From Rossellomorea orangium (GTDB taxonomy: Bacteria > Bacillota > Bacilli > Bacillales > Bacillaceae_B): a stretch of 64,000 bases of DNA. This document shows, one piece after another, positions 56,108-64,000 of the stretch (within the stretch, counting starts at the first letter, position 1; each line of letters opens with the position of its first letter). The translations under genes and the position numbers were made by a program. The notes under the pieces are model-generated. The model ran no database searches. It saw only the letters and a list, made by a program, of their open reading frames with translations, and was not told the origin of the DNA. The stretch is taken from NCBI RefSeq assembly GCF_019334305.1, contig NZ_JAHWGH010000018.1:72009-136008 (forward strand). The letters are read 5' to 3'.

Positions 56108-56341
56108 TTAGTGCATTTTCTTTTTGGTTTGTATATCTTGAATTTTTTTTGGTGTAACCTCATTGCCTTCCGGATCGAAAATCCTTGTATTTTCGATTGT
56201 TCCTTTCATCGACTGACGGAACGTTTCAAGATATTCTTTTCTAAGCTTGGTCTGTTCCTTTGCTTCTTGTTCAGTAAGACCACTGCTCTTTGACTTTTTG
56301 GCAAGCTCGTTGATACGGTTCATTTTTGTTTTTGAAAGCAT
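56108..56341 (-). CDS. ynzC: DUF896/YnzC SOS-regulon small protein
   Basis: This 77-residue protein matches YnzC, a helical hairpin protein of the B. subtilis yneA-yneB-ynzC SOS operon. AAAGGAG precedes the ATG. The 104-bp gap to yneB is a little long for an operon, but the order is conserved. Its molecular role is unknown. Confidence 0.9.
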   Translation of the reverse strand: MLSKTKMNRINELAKKSKSSGLTEQEAKEQTKLRKEYLETFRQSMKGTIENTRIFDPEGNEVTPKKIQDIQTKKKMH

Positions 56342-56445
56342 CTATAAAAACTCCTTTATTGCTTAGTCGGCATACGATAGAATTTAACTTAAAATGTACA
56401 GTATTCTATCGCCATGTTACTAGATTAAAGGAGATAAAACAAGGG

Positions 56446-57099
<654 letters not shown>

Positions 57100-57107
57100 C
57101 TATCCCT

Positions 57108-57434
57108 CTATTCTTCATTCATTACCAGTTCGTAGTCTGATTGTGTTGATATGGTTGGGTTTTCTATTGGTAGTACAAGTGAATCACCCGGCTTAATGGA
57201 AAACGAGGTTAATTCATTTTCCTCTCCCACCCAGGCGATAAATTCTTCCACTGTCATAGAATATTCTTCATTATACTGTTTGGCAATAGTCCAAAGAGTG
57301 TCTCCATCCTTGACGGTGATACTTTGATATGAAGGCTGATTGGCTGTGTTGATGACTAAATAGGCAGCTGATAAAAGAACTAAAGCAATAAATATGATTA
57401 TGTATGAGAATCGAGACCAGATATGTGTTAACAT
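57108..57434 (-). CDS. yneA: SOS cell division suppressor YneA
   Basis: This 108-residue protein has one membrane segment (YIIIFIALVLLSAAYLVI) and a LysM domain (ITVKDGDTLWTIAKQYN to about residue 95). YneA blocks septation during DNA damage and acts at the membrane. The promoter region divergent from lexA carries three LexA boxes. GGGGG precedes the ATG; yneB follows. Confidence 0.92.
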   Translation of the reverse strand: MLTHIWSRFSYIIIFIALVLLSAAYLVINTANQPSYQSITVKDGDTLWTIAKQYNEEYSMTVEEFIAWVGEENELTSFSIKPGDSLVLPIENPTISTQSDYELVMNEE

Positions 57435-57450
57435 AAAATTACCCCCTATA

Positions 57451-57464
57451 CGAATGTTTGTTCT
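57451..57464. promoter_or_regulatory. LexA (SOS) box 1, near yneA
   Basis: CGAATGTTTGTTCT is a near-consensus LexA site (CGAAC-N4-GTTCG), 17 bp from the yneA start codon. Confidence 0.75.
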
Positions 57465-57487
57465 GTTTCGTTATGATCATTGTAATA

Positions 57488-57501
57488 CGAACATCCGTTT
57501 G
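57488..57501. promoter_or_regulatory. LexA (SOS) box 2
   Basis: CGAACATCCGTTTG matches CGAAC-N4-GTTYG in the lexA-yneA intergenic region. Confidence 0.85.
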
Positions 57502-57516
57502 GTGTCAATGAAAATT

Positions 57517-57530
57517 CGAACTTATGTTTG
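57517..57530. promoter_or_regulatory. LexA (SOS) box 3, over the lexA promoter
   Basis: CGAACTTATGTTTG overlaps the lexA -35 box, as expected for autoregulation. Confidence 0.88.
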
Positions 57531-57556
57531 TATCAATGGAAGAGACATGCTATAAT
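57528..57556 (+). promoter_or_regulatory. lexA SigA promoter
   Basis: TTGTAT (57528-57533) and TATAAT (57551-57556) are 17 bp apart. Confidence 0.85.
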
Positions 57557-57590
57557 GGGAACATAAGATCTATAATAGAGGTGCGTGAAC

Positions 57591-58211
57591 ATGACAAAAT
57601 TGTCTAAAAGACAGCAAGACATACTCGAATATATTAAAATATCAGTTAGAGAAAAAGGCTATCCGCCTTCCGTACGTGAAATCGGCGAAGCCGTCGGTCT
57701 TGCTTCTAGTTCCACCGTACACGGACATTTGGCCAGGCTTGAAAGTAAAGGTCTGATTCGGCGCGATCCCACTAAACCAAGGGCTATTGAAATTCTGGAC
57801 TTAGATGAGGATACGATACCTCGACAAAGAGTGGTGAATGTTCCACTAATCGGGAAGGTCACCGCAGGTCAACCCATCACAGCAGTGGAAAATGTCGAAG
57901 AATTCTTCCCACTACCCGAACGGATGGCACCTTCGGATGAACAGGTTTTCATGTTGGAAATCATGGGGGACAGTATGATTGAAGCCGGGATCCTCGACGG
58001 GGATTTTGTCATTGTACGCCAACAACAAACAGCGAATAATGGGGATATTGTCGTAGCCATGACGGATGAAGACGAGGCAACAGTTAAACGTTTCTTTAAA
58101 GAGCGTGATTACGTCCGGCTTCAACCTGAAAACTCAACTATGGAACCGATCATACTCCGAAACGTTTCCATTTTAGGCAAAGTGGTTGGTGTGTATCGTC
58201 AAGTACATTAA
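57591..58211 (+). CDS. lexA: SOS repressor LexA
   Basis: This 206-residue repressor has an N-terminal winged helix (residues 1-65). The self-cleavage site is A92-G93 (VTAGQ), with catalytic S128 (MGDSM) and K166 (ATVKRF). On RecA filament contact it cleaves itself and frees SOS genes. The ATG two codons inside a GTG frame is chosen for the GAGGTG spacing and match to B. subtilis. It is divergent from yneA. Confidence 0.96.
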   Translation: MTKLSKRQQDILEYIKISVREKGYPPSVREIGEAVGLASSSTVHGHLARLESKGLIRRDPTKPRAIEILDLDEDTIPRQRVVNVPLIGKVTAGQPITAVENVEEFFPLPERMAPSDEQVFMLEIMGDSMIEAGILDGDFVIVRQQQTANNGDIVVAMTDEDEATVKRFFKERDYVRLQPENSTMEPIILRNVSILGKVVGVYRQVH

Positions 58212-58264
58212 CAGTCATATCCCGCATGCATCATGCCTAAAGCTTTACCATCAATAATAACCAT

Positions 58265-58313
58265 TAAAAAATCCGGGAATGGAGCTGATCAGTGCTCCAT
58301 TCCCGGATTTTTT
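58265..58313. terminator. Terminator of lexA
   Basis: A long hairpin with arms AAATCCGGGAATGGAGC/GCTCCATTCCCGGATTT ends in a T-run. Confidence 0.92.
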
Positions 58314-58366
58314 GATCTATCTTCACTTTATGAACTTAATCTACGAACAGTCTGTTTCCGGAAAGA

Positions 58367-58400
58367 TAAAACCCCCGACACCTAAAGTGTCGGGGGTTCT
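58367..58400 (-). terminator. Terminator of glnA
   Basis: The hairpin AACCCCCGACAC/GTGTCGGGGGTT directly follows the glnA stop. Confidence 0.92.
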
Positions 58401-58405
58401 TGTTA

Positions 58406-59740
58406 TTAATACATTTGGATATATTGCTCGCGCTCCCAAGGATGTACTTGTGTACGGAACATATCCCATTCGATTTCTTTCGCTTCCACGAAGTGTTCGA
58501 AGATGTGTTCTCCAAGAGATTTAACGATTACTTCATTTGTTTTAAGAGTTTCAAGAGCAGCATGCAATGTTGCCGGTAGATCTACGATACCTGCTTCTTC
58601 ACGCTCTTTTTTGTCCATAACATAGATGTTGCGGTCAATCGGCTTAGGAGCTGGCAGATTGTTCTTCACGCCATCTAATCCTGCTGCCAGTAATACAGCC
58701 ATTGCCAGGTAAGGGTTTGCCGCAGGATCGACACTGCGCACTTCAACACGTGTACTTAATCCACGAGAAGCCGGAATACGGATTAAAGGGCTTCGGTTAC
58801 GTGCAGACCATGCAACATAACAAGGTGCTTCGTATCCTGGAACTAGACGCTTGTATGAGTTGACAGTTGGATTTGTAATTGCCGTAAAAGCAGTAGCATG
58901 CTTAATGATACCAGCCAGGAATTGGCGGGCAGTATCACTTAGTTGCAAATCACCTTTTTCATCAAAGAAAGAGTTGACACCGTTTTTGAATAGTGACATA
59001 TTACAGTGCATTCCTGAACCGTTCACTCCAAATAATGGTTTTGGCATGAAGGTTGCGTGTAAACCATGTTTACGTGCAATCGTTTTAACCACTAATTTAA
59101 ATGTTTGAATATCGTCACAAGCCTTTAATGCATTTGCATACTTGAAGTCAATTTCATGCTGACCAGGTGCTACTTCATGGTGAGATGCTTCGATTTCAAA
59201 GCCCATCTCTTCTAATTCTAAAGCGATATCACGACGGCAGTTTTCCCCTAGATCGGTAGGAGCTAAATCGAAATAACCACCATTATCGTTTAATTCTAAT
59301 GTAGGTTCACCATTAACATCTAATTTAAAGAGGAAGAATTCCGGCTCAGGTCCAAGATTGAAGTCAGTAAACCCTAGCTCTTCCATTTCACCTAAGATAC
59401 GTTTTAGGTTGTTACGAGGATCACCCTCGAATGGAGTGCCATCCGGATTGTAAATATCACAGATCAATCGGGCCACTTTTCCTTTTTCAGCTGTCCATGG
59501 GAAAACCAACCATGTATCCAAATCAGGGAAAAGGTACATATCTGATTCTTCAATACGAACGAATCCTTCGATTGAAGAACCATCAAACATCATCTTGTTA
59601 TCCAATGCTTTTTCAAGCTGACTTAAAGGGATTTCTACGTTCTTTATCGTCCCTAAAATGTCAGTGAATTGTAGTCGAATGAACTTTACTCCTTCTTCAT
59701 TCGCTAATCTTAACACATCATCTCTAGTATACTTTGCCAT
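58406..59740 (-). CDS. glnA: Glutamine synthetase type I-alpha
   Basis: This 444-residue enzyme makes glutamine from glutamate, ammonia and ATP. It carries the metal-binding DGSSIEGF and PEPEFFLF motifs, the ATP-loop (HCNMSLFK region) and the [13 protein letters not shown] stretch. It lacks the adenylylation tyrosine region of I-beta enzymes. In Bacillus, feedback-inhibited GlnA also controls GlnR and TnrA by protein contact. GAGGAGG precedes the ATG; glnR is 36 bp upstream in the same operon. Confidence 0.97.
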   Translation of the reverse strand: MAKYTRDDVLRLANEEGVKFIRLQFTDILGTIKNVEIPLSQLEKALDNKMMFDGSSIEGFVRIEESDMYLFPDLDTWLVFPWTAEKGKVARLICDIYNPDGTPFEGDPRNNLKRILGEMEELGFTDFNLGPEPEFFLFKLDVNGEPTLELNDNGGYFDLAPTDLGENCRRDIALELEEMGFEIEASHHEVAPGQHEIDFKYANALKACDDIQTFKLVVKTIARKHGLHATFMPKPLFGVNGSGMHCNMSLFKNGVNSFFDEKGDLQLSDTARQFLAGIIKHATAFTAITNPTVNSYKRLVPGYEAPCYVAWSARNRSPLIRIPASRGLSTRVEVRSVDPAANPYLAMAVLLAAGLDGVKNNLPAPKPIDRNIYVMDKKEREEAGIVDLPATLHAALETLKTNEVIVKSLGEHIFEHFVEAKEIEWDMFRTQVHPWEREQYIQMY

Positions 59741-59776
59741 TTACGTAATTCCTCCTCAAGTTTATTAAAGGTTTAT

Positions 59777-60193
59777 TTAATGAAAAAAGCGTGACATATC
59801 ACCTTGACGAAGGGATGATCGATTGAATCGACCGGAATGCATTAATTCATTTCGAAGCAATTTACGCAGCTCATCGTCAGATAGATCCTGTCGTGCCTTT
59901 TCTTCCTTTTCATTACTTACGTCAGATACTACTTTGTTTTCATTATGACTGGACACAGAAAAAATCTTTTTAATTCCGGCCATGTTGATACCTTGATCTA
60001 ACAGATCCTTTACTTCTAATAACTTATCAATGTCATTCAAGGAAAAGAGCCGGCGATTCCCTTCAGTTCGTGCAGGGTTTATCAGCTGGTGCTCTTCATA
60101 GTATCGAATCTGACGAGCCGTTAAGTCCGTGAGCTGCATGACAATACTAATAGGAAATAATGCCATCGTTCGACGAATTTCATTACCGCTCAT
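59777..60193 (-). CDS. glnR: Nitrogen repressor GlnR (MerR family)
   Basis: This 138-residue MerR-type repressor has the DNA-binding segment [20 protein letters not shown] (about 19-38) and a C-terminal autoinhibitory tail ([16 protein letters not shown]). Feedback-inhibited glutamine synthetase stabilises its binding to TGTNAN7TNACA sites under nitrogen excess. AAAGGAGG precedes the ATG; the longer in-frame start crosses the promoter. It heads the glnRA operon. Confidence 0.96.
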   Translation of the reverse strand: MSGNEIRRTMALFPISIVMQLTDLTARQIRYYEEHQLINPARTEGNRRLFSLNDIDKLLEVKDLLDQGINMAGIKKIFSVSSHNENKVVSDVSNEKEEKARQDLSDDELRKLLRNELMHSGRFNRSSLRQGDMSRFFH

Positions 60194-60227
60194 CTTGATT
60201 CCTCCTTTTGTTTTCCTTCTTGAGTAT

Positions 60228-60256
60228 ATTATATGTAATGTCAGGAGTTCTGTCAA
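60228..60256 (-). promoter_or_regulatory. glnRA SigA promoter
   Basis: Consensus TTGACA (60251-60256) and TATAAT (60228-60233) are 17 bp apart on the minus strand. A weaker half-matching GlnR site (TGACA-N7-TGACA) overlaps it. Confidence 0.92.
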
Positions 60257-60261
60257 TCAAA

Positions 60262-60278
60262 TGTTAGCTTTTCTTACA
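60262..60278. promoter_or_regulatory. GlnR/TnrA box
   Basis: TGTTAGCTTTTCTTACA is a perfect match to TGTNAN7TNACA, just upstream of the -35 box, as at B. subtilis glnRA. Confidence 0.92.
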
Positions 60279-60292
60279 TAAGTAATCATTAG

Positions 60293-60320
60293 AAAAGGAT
60301 AGTCGACTTTAGACTATCCA
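60293..60320 (-). terminator. Terminator of the hflX-ynbB operon
   Basis: The hairpin GGATAGTC/GACTATCC is followed by TTTTCT on the minus strand. Confidence 0.8.
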
Positions 60321-60341
60321 ATTACTTCTTTATTATCCTTT

Positions 60342-61610
60342 TCAAATGGTGATTAAACCTTTTTGGATTAACTTGTCTATTGCCGAGCAAACAGCGATTT
60401 TGACATGTGAATAAGTCAATCCACCTTGAACATAGGCAACATATGGAGGTCTAATCGGTCCATCAGCTGATAATTCAATGCTCGATCCTTGAATAAACGT
60501 TCCCGCCGCCATAATGACGTCGTCCTCATAACCAGGCATATAGTTTGGATATGGAGTGAAATGTGAATTGATTGGAGAGGCAAACTGAATAGCTTGACAA
60601 AATGCAATCATCTTATCTCGATCATCGAATTGCACCGACTGGATTAAATCAGTACGAACGGCAAATGGTGAAGGATCAGTGTTCATCCCGATCTCTGTTA
60701 AAAGTGCCGATGTGAAGACAGCACCCTTCAGTGATTGCGCCACCACATGCGGTGCCAGAAAGAATCCTTGATACATCTCCTGCAGACTGTACAGGGATGC
60801 TCCCGCTTCCGCACCGATTCCGGGAGAAGTCATCCGGAATGAACAGGCTTCTACGTATTCATTCTTACCAACGATGTAGCCTCCTGTCTTAGCCAGACCT
60901 CCTCCGGGATTTTTAATGAGGGAACCGGCTATGAGATCTGCACCGACATGACAAGGCTCGAGTTCCTCTACAAATTCACCGTAGCAGTTATCTACAAACA
61001 CAACGATTTCAGGGTTGATTTCTTTAATGAAATTGATCATTTCCTTTATTTCTTCTATTGTAAATGAAGGTCGATTAGCATAGCCTTTAGAGCGCTGAAT
61101 TCCCACCATTTTCGTTTTAGTAGATATCGCCTTTGATACCGCTTCAAAATCGACTTTTCCTGACTGATCTAAATCGACACTTTGATAGCCAATCTGGAAG
61201 TCCTTGAGAGATCCTGTCCCCTCTCCCCGTATACCGACAATTTCCTCAAGTGTGTCATAAGGCTTCCCTGTAATGTAAATAAGTTCATCACCAGGTCGAA
61301 GCACCCCAAACAACGCGATGGAGATCGCATGTGTACCGGAAATGATTTGAGGCCTTACAAGACCCGCCTCTCCCCCGAATACATCAGCGTAAATACTTTC
61401 CAACGTGTCTCTCCCGGCATCGTCATATCCGTATCCAGTTGACGGGATAAAGTGAGAATCACTCACCCGGTGTTTTTGAAAAGATCTTAGAACGTTGAAT
61501 TGGTTACTTTCAGCACGTTCGTCGATTTGTTTGTGTATCTCCTTGATGTCAGACTCTACTTTGGATACCAGCGGTTTTAATGTAGTTCCGTTTACTAAAT
61601 GTTCAAACAT
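60342..61610 (-). CDS. ynbB: Methionine gamma-lyase/aluminium-resistance family PLP protein (YnbB)
   Basis: This 422-residue PLP protein of the cystathionine gamma-lyase-like fold has the Schiff-base region GSLIKNPGGGLAKTGGY and pyridine-binding aspartate in VVFVDNCYGEF. The name aluminium resistance comes from a homologue; the true reaction is unknown. It lies 18 bp after hflX and upstream of glnR, as in B. subtilis. A GGGG site precedes the ATG. Confidence 0.9.
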   Translation of the reverse strand: MFEHLVNGTTLKPLVSKVESDIKEIHKQIDERAESNQFNVLRSFQKHRVSDSHFIPSTGYGYDDAGRDTLESIYADVFGGEAGLVRPQIISGTHAISIALFGVLRPGDELIYITGKPYDTLEEIVGIRGEGTGSLKDFQIGYQSVDLDQSGKVDFEAVSKAISTKTKMVGIQRSKGYANRPSFTIEEIKEMINFIKEINPEIVVFVDNCYGEFVEELEPCHVGADLIAGSLIKNPGGGLAKTGGYIVGKNEYVEACSFRMTSPGIGAEAGASLYSLQEMYQGFFLAPHVVAQSLKGAVFTSALLTEIGMNTDPSPFAVRTDLIQSVQFDDRDKMIAFCQAIQFASPINSHFTPYPNYMPGYEDDVIMAAGTFIQGSSIELSADGPIRPPYVAYVQGGLTYSHVKIAVCSAIDKLIQKGLITI

Positions 61611-61628
61611 AAGATTTTCGTTCCCCTT

Positions 61629-62882
61629 TTACCTATGAAATTTCTTGATGCTTCCTGCAACTGGGTGGTCCTCAAGATGAAATCCGGTCAATTCATACAC
61701 AGTACGTTCTTCCAGGAATTCCAATTTCTTTAAAATGGTTTCACTCTTCAACTGTGAAAGAAGTTTTCCTTCATCAGCCGGAATAAACGCATGATAAGGT
61801 ACCATATGTGTTTTCACGATATCTTCTATTTTTAATAATAGCTTTCCTCGATCTCTTTCGCTTAAGGCACTGATCAGGATGCAGTCCGATTCCCCGGCAG
61901 GCACAAATTCCGGGATCATAGAATCCCTCTTATTATATACCGTTAATTGTGGCAAACCGTCCATATTCAAATCCTCCAATAAAGATTGAACAGTCTTTTC
62001 ATGCTGACTGTAATCAGGATTGGAACTATCTACTATATGAAGCAGAAGGTCAGCTTCTTTAACCTCTTCAAGGGTGGACCTGAATGCCGCGATCAAAGAG
62101 GTCGGTAAATCTTGAATAAATCCTACCGTATCTGTAAGTAACGTGTGATAGCCGCAGGGCAACGTCATTTTCCTGGTCATAGGATCCAATGTAGCGAATA
62201 ATTGATTTTCTTCATACGAATCTGCCATAGAAACTCTATTGAACAATGTGGACTTACCAGCGTTCGTATACCCAACGAGAGCGATTTGAAAGGCTTTATT
62301 ACGTTTTCTTCGTTCCCGGTATCGTTCTCTATGATCCACAATCGTTTGTAAATGCTTCTTGATTTCATCGATTCTCCGGTGAATATGACGTCGGTCGCTT
62401 TCAAGCTTCGTCTCACCCGGTCCCCTCGTTCCGATTCCTCCTCCCAATCTTGAAAGGGATGCTCCCTGACCGATTAATCTCGGAAGCAGATATTGAAGCT
62501 GAGCAAGTTCTACTTGTAATTTCCCCTCTCTTGAACGGGCCCTTCCGGCGAAAATATCCAATATCAGCTGGGTGCGGTCAATTACCCTCGCACCTAACAC
62601 ACTCGATAAGTTCCTTATCTGACTGGGAGATAATTCATCATTAAAAATGATGATATCCGGTTCAAGCTGTTCTTCTAAAAGGACCAGTTCTTCCACTTTT
62701 CCTTTTCCTATATATGTACTCGGGTGTATCCGGTCGCGCTTTTGTGTGATGGTAGCGATAACCTTACCTTGAGCGGTTTCAGTCAGATCTTCAAGCTCTC
62801 TTAAACTATATTGAAAACGCAAGTCATCTTCTTCCAGCTGACACCCACCCAGTATGACTTTTTCTATCGCTTCGTTCTTCAA
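61629..62882 (-). CDS. hflX: Ribosome-splitting GTPase HflX (YnbA)
   Basis: This 417-residue GTPase has an N-terminal HflX domain and coiled linker, then the G domain with G1 GYTNAGKST (about residue 206), G3 DTVGF and G4 YNKRD. HflX splits stalled 70S ribosomes and helps in stress. It starts at a TTG with AAGGATG upstream. Operon with ynbB; spoVK lies further upstream as in B. subtilis. Confidence 0.94.
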   Translation of the reverse strand: MKNEAIEKVILGGCQLEEDDLRFQYSLRELEDLTETAQGKVIATITQKRDRIHPSTYIGKGKVEELVLLEEQLEPDIIIFNDELSPSQIRNLSSVLGARVIDRTQLILDIFAGRARSREGKLQVELAQLQYLLPRLIGQGASLSRLGGGIGTRGPGETKLESDRRHIHRRIDEIKKHLQTIVDHRERYRERRKRNKAFQIALVGYTNAGKSTLFNRVSMADSYEENQLFATLDPMTRKMTLPCGYHTLLTDTVGFIQDLPTSLIAAFRSTLEEVKEADLLLHIVDSSNPDYSQHEKTVQSLLEDLNMDGLPQLTVYNKRDSMIPEFVPAGESDCILISALSERDRGKLLLKIEDIVKTHMVPYHAFIPADEGKLLSQLKSETILKKLEFLEERTVYELTGFHLEDHPVAGSIKKFHR

Positions 62883-63085
62883 TGATCATCCTTCTTTCTT
62901 TCCTTTTCATTCTATTTCTCATCATATCAAATCCTCCCCGTAAACTCTATGTAAAAAGGAATGAAAAATGGTTGCAAATAAGCACATACGTGTTAAAATC
63001 AGTATGTTTGATTATGACATAACACCACTTCAAGATTCTACATAGTGGCATGTAGCATATTGTAATAGGGTGAGGAGGAATGTGT

Positions 63086-63694
63086 ATGACGTGGGAAGTA
63101 CTGAGTATCATCGGTACCATTGCTTTTGCTATTTCAGGAGCTATCATCGCCATGGAAGAGGAATATGATATCCTCGGTGTTTATATATTAGGGATTGTAA
63201 CTGCCTTCGGTGGGGGAGCCATTCGGAATTTACTGATTGGTGTACCGGTATCTGCACTTTGGGAACAAGGAATGCTGTTTCAGATTGCCCTTCTTTCCAT
63301 AACAGCCGTATTCCTATTTCCTAACAATCTCTTAAAACATTGGAGAAGATGGGGAAATTTCTTTGATGCCATCGGTCTTTCCGCTTTTGCGATACAAGGG
63401 GCATTATATGCCTCTCAGATGAACCATCCCATCAGCGCGATTATCGTTGCTGCCGTGTTGACAGGGAGTGGCGGGGGAATCATCCGTGATCTTCTGGCAG
63501 GCCGTAAGCCTTTAGTTCTGAGATCTGAAATATATGCTGTGTGGGCCGTTCTTTGTGGAGCCGCAATAGGACTTGGCGTTGTTCATACTGCGTTGGAATT
63601 GTATTCCTTATTCGTCATTACGACGGCTTTGCGCGTTCTTTCCTATCTATATAAATGGAGGCTTCCGAATCGGAGTTTACGCGCCCATGTATAA
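63086..63694 (+). CDS. TRIC/YvgT-type cation channel family protein (UPF0126)
   Basis: This 202-residue protein has two repeats of three membrane segments with glycine-rich pairs (FGGGAIRNLLIG, in the first; GSGGGIIRDLLAG in the second), typical of trimeric intracellular cation channel homologues. The ATG MTWEV has GAGGAGG 7 bases upstream. It is inserted between hflX and spoVK, convergent with spoVK. Confidence 0.85.
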   Translation: MTWEVLSIIGTIAFAISGAIIAMEEEYDILGVYILGIVTAFGGGAIRNLLIGVPVSALWEQGMLFQIALLSITAVFLFPNNLLKHWRRWGNFFDAIGLSAFAIQGALYASQMNHPISAIIVAAVLTGSGGGIIRDLLAGRKPLVLRSEIYAVWAVLCGAAIGLGVVHTALELYSLFVITTALRVLSYLYKWRLPNRSLRAHV

Positions 63695-63731
63695 AAAAAC
63701 AATGCATTCAAATTTGAATGCATTGTTTTTT
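63693..63731. terminator. Bidirectional terminator
   Basis: A near-perfect 15-bp hairpin with core AATGCATTC/GAATGCATT lies between the channel gene and spoVK. Confidence 0.9.
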
Positions 63732-63744
63732 GATTATCATTTAT

Positions 63745-64000
63745 TTATTCTGAGGACTTCGTAAATACGAGATCGTTACTCCGAATGGTTAACAGATCAT
63801 GCCGATCAAAACAATTCTCCAGCAAGAGTCTCATCGCCTGAGCCCTAATCGATTTTTCAAGTATATTTCGAACATATCTGCCATTGGAAAATGCCACTGG
63901 AGTTAGAGTATTTTTAGCTACATTCAAATGTTCGCGAATTTTCCTTTCTGCATCATGACTCAACAAATATTGCTTCTCATCCAGCATTCTCTTACCGATT
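63745..64000 (-). CDS. spoVK: Stage V sporulation protein K, C-terminal part
   Basis: About 85 C-terminal residues are present; the gene continues past the right edge. The segment FSNGRYVRNILEKSIRAQAMR is the sensor-2-like region of SpoVK/CbxX-type AAA ATPases. SpoVK is needed for spore maturation. Its place upstream of hflX-ynbB-glnRA agrees with B. subtilis. The N-terminal Walker motifs are outside the window. Confidence 0.85.
   Translation of the reverse strand, partial: IGKRMLDEKQYLLSHDAERKIREHLNVAKNTLTPVAFSNGRYVRNILEKSIRAQAMRLLLENCFDRHDLLTIRSNDLVFTKSSE

Overview
The window is a stretch of a low-to-mid G+C Bacillaceae chromosome, probably an endospore-forming Bacillus sensu lato close to Rossellomorea (genus is inference). 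The right part has the Bacillus subtilis backbone order, read right to left: spoVK (cut by the window end), hflX/ynbA, ynbB, glnR, glnA, lexA, yneA, yneB, ynzC, tkt, sirA, yneF, a Spo0E-like gene in the ynzD position, ccdA, yneI and ccdC/yneJ. SpoVK, SirA and the Spo0E-like protein point to sporulation. Strong Shine-Dalgarno sites, SOS boxes, a GlnR box and four T-box leaders are typical of Bacillales. No rRNA, tRNA, prophage, intact insertion sequence or CRISPR array was seen.

Layout. 0-4.1 kb: DinB-like protein, three small membrane proteins, an FAD oxidoreductase and a DUF2785 protein. 4.2-8.8 kb: an ArsR-type regulator with an MFS exporter, a phased array of a 9-bp motif, rlmN and a FusB-type EF-G-binding protein. 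8.9-14.2 kb: small enzymes, including a T-box-controlled GNAT and a rubredoxin/MBL protein overlapping a degenerate class A beta-lactamase-like gene. 14.4-23.8 kb: secreted hydrolases (M4 protease, M14 peptidase, lipase), a SulP transporter, a universal stress protein and a PadR/chromate-transporter pair. 24-30 kb: a nucleotidyltransferase, pssA, and a T-box-controlled phenylalanine hydroxylase/pterin dehydratase operon. 30.3-33.1 kb: two tandem threonine T-boxes, a threonyl-tRNA synthetase paralogue without editing domains, and a PyrH paralogue behind its own promoter and terminator hairpin. 33-37 kb: uppP, yitT-like gene and a sporulation-type histidine kinase. 37.4-41.6 kb: an operon of a PlsY paralogue, a GNAT/class V aminotransferase fusion and an LtaS-like enzyme behind an ECF-sigma-type promoter. 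41.6-45.5 kb: envelope and hypothetical genes, then dispersed repeats. 45.5-64 kb: the conserved backbone, with camS and a BmrCD-like ABC pair inserted between yneF and the Spo0E-like gene.

The best candidate for an undescribed system is the three-gene envelope operon (37469-41516). Its gene content and promoter suggest an envelope-stress-induced pathway that makes an N- and O-acylated amino lipid or a modified glycerophosphate polymer; the product is inference. Second is the threonine-starvation locus (30372-33130). Non-coding features of note are the helically phased 9-bp array (6689-6800), an eight-copy palindrome that bounds 100-bp and 132-bp segments, and a dispersed repeat present at the left window edge and again at 45 kb beside a folded GC-rich element.
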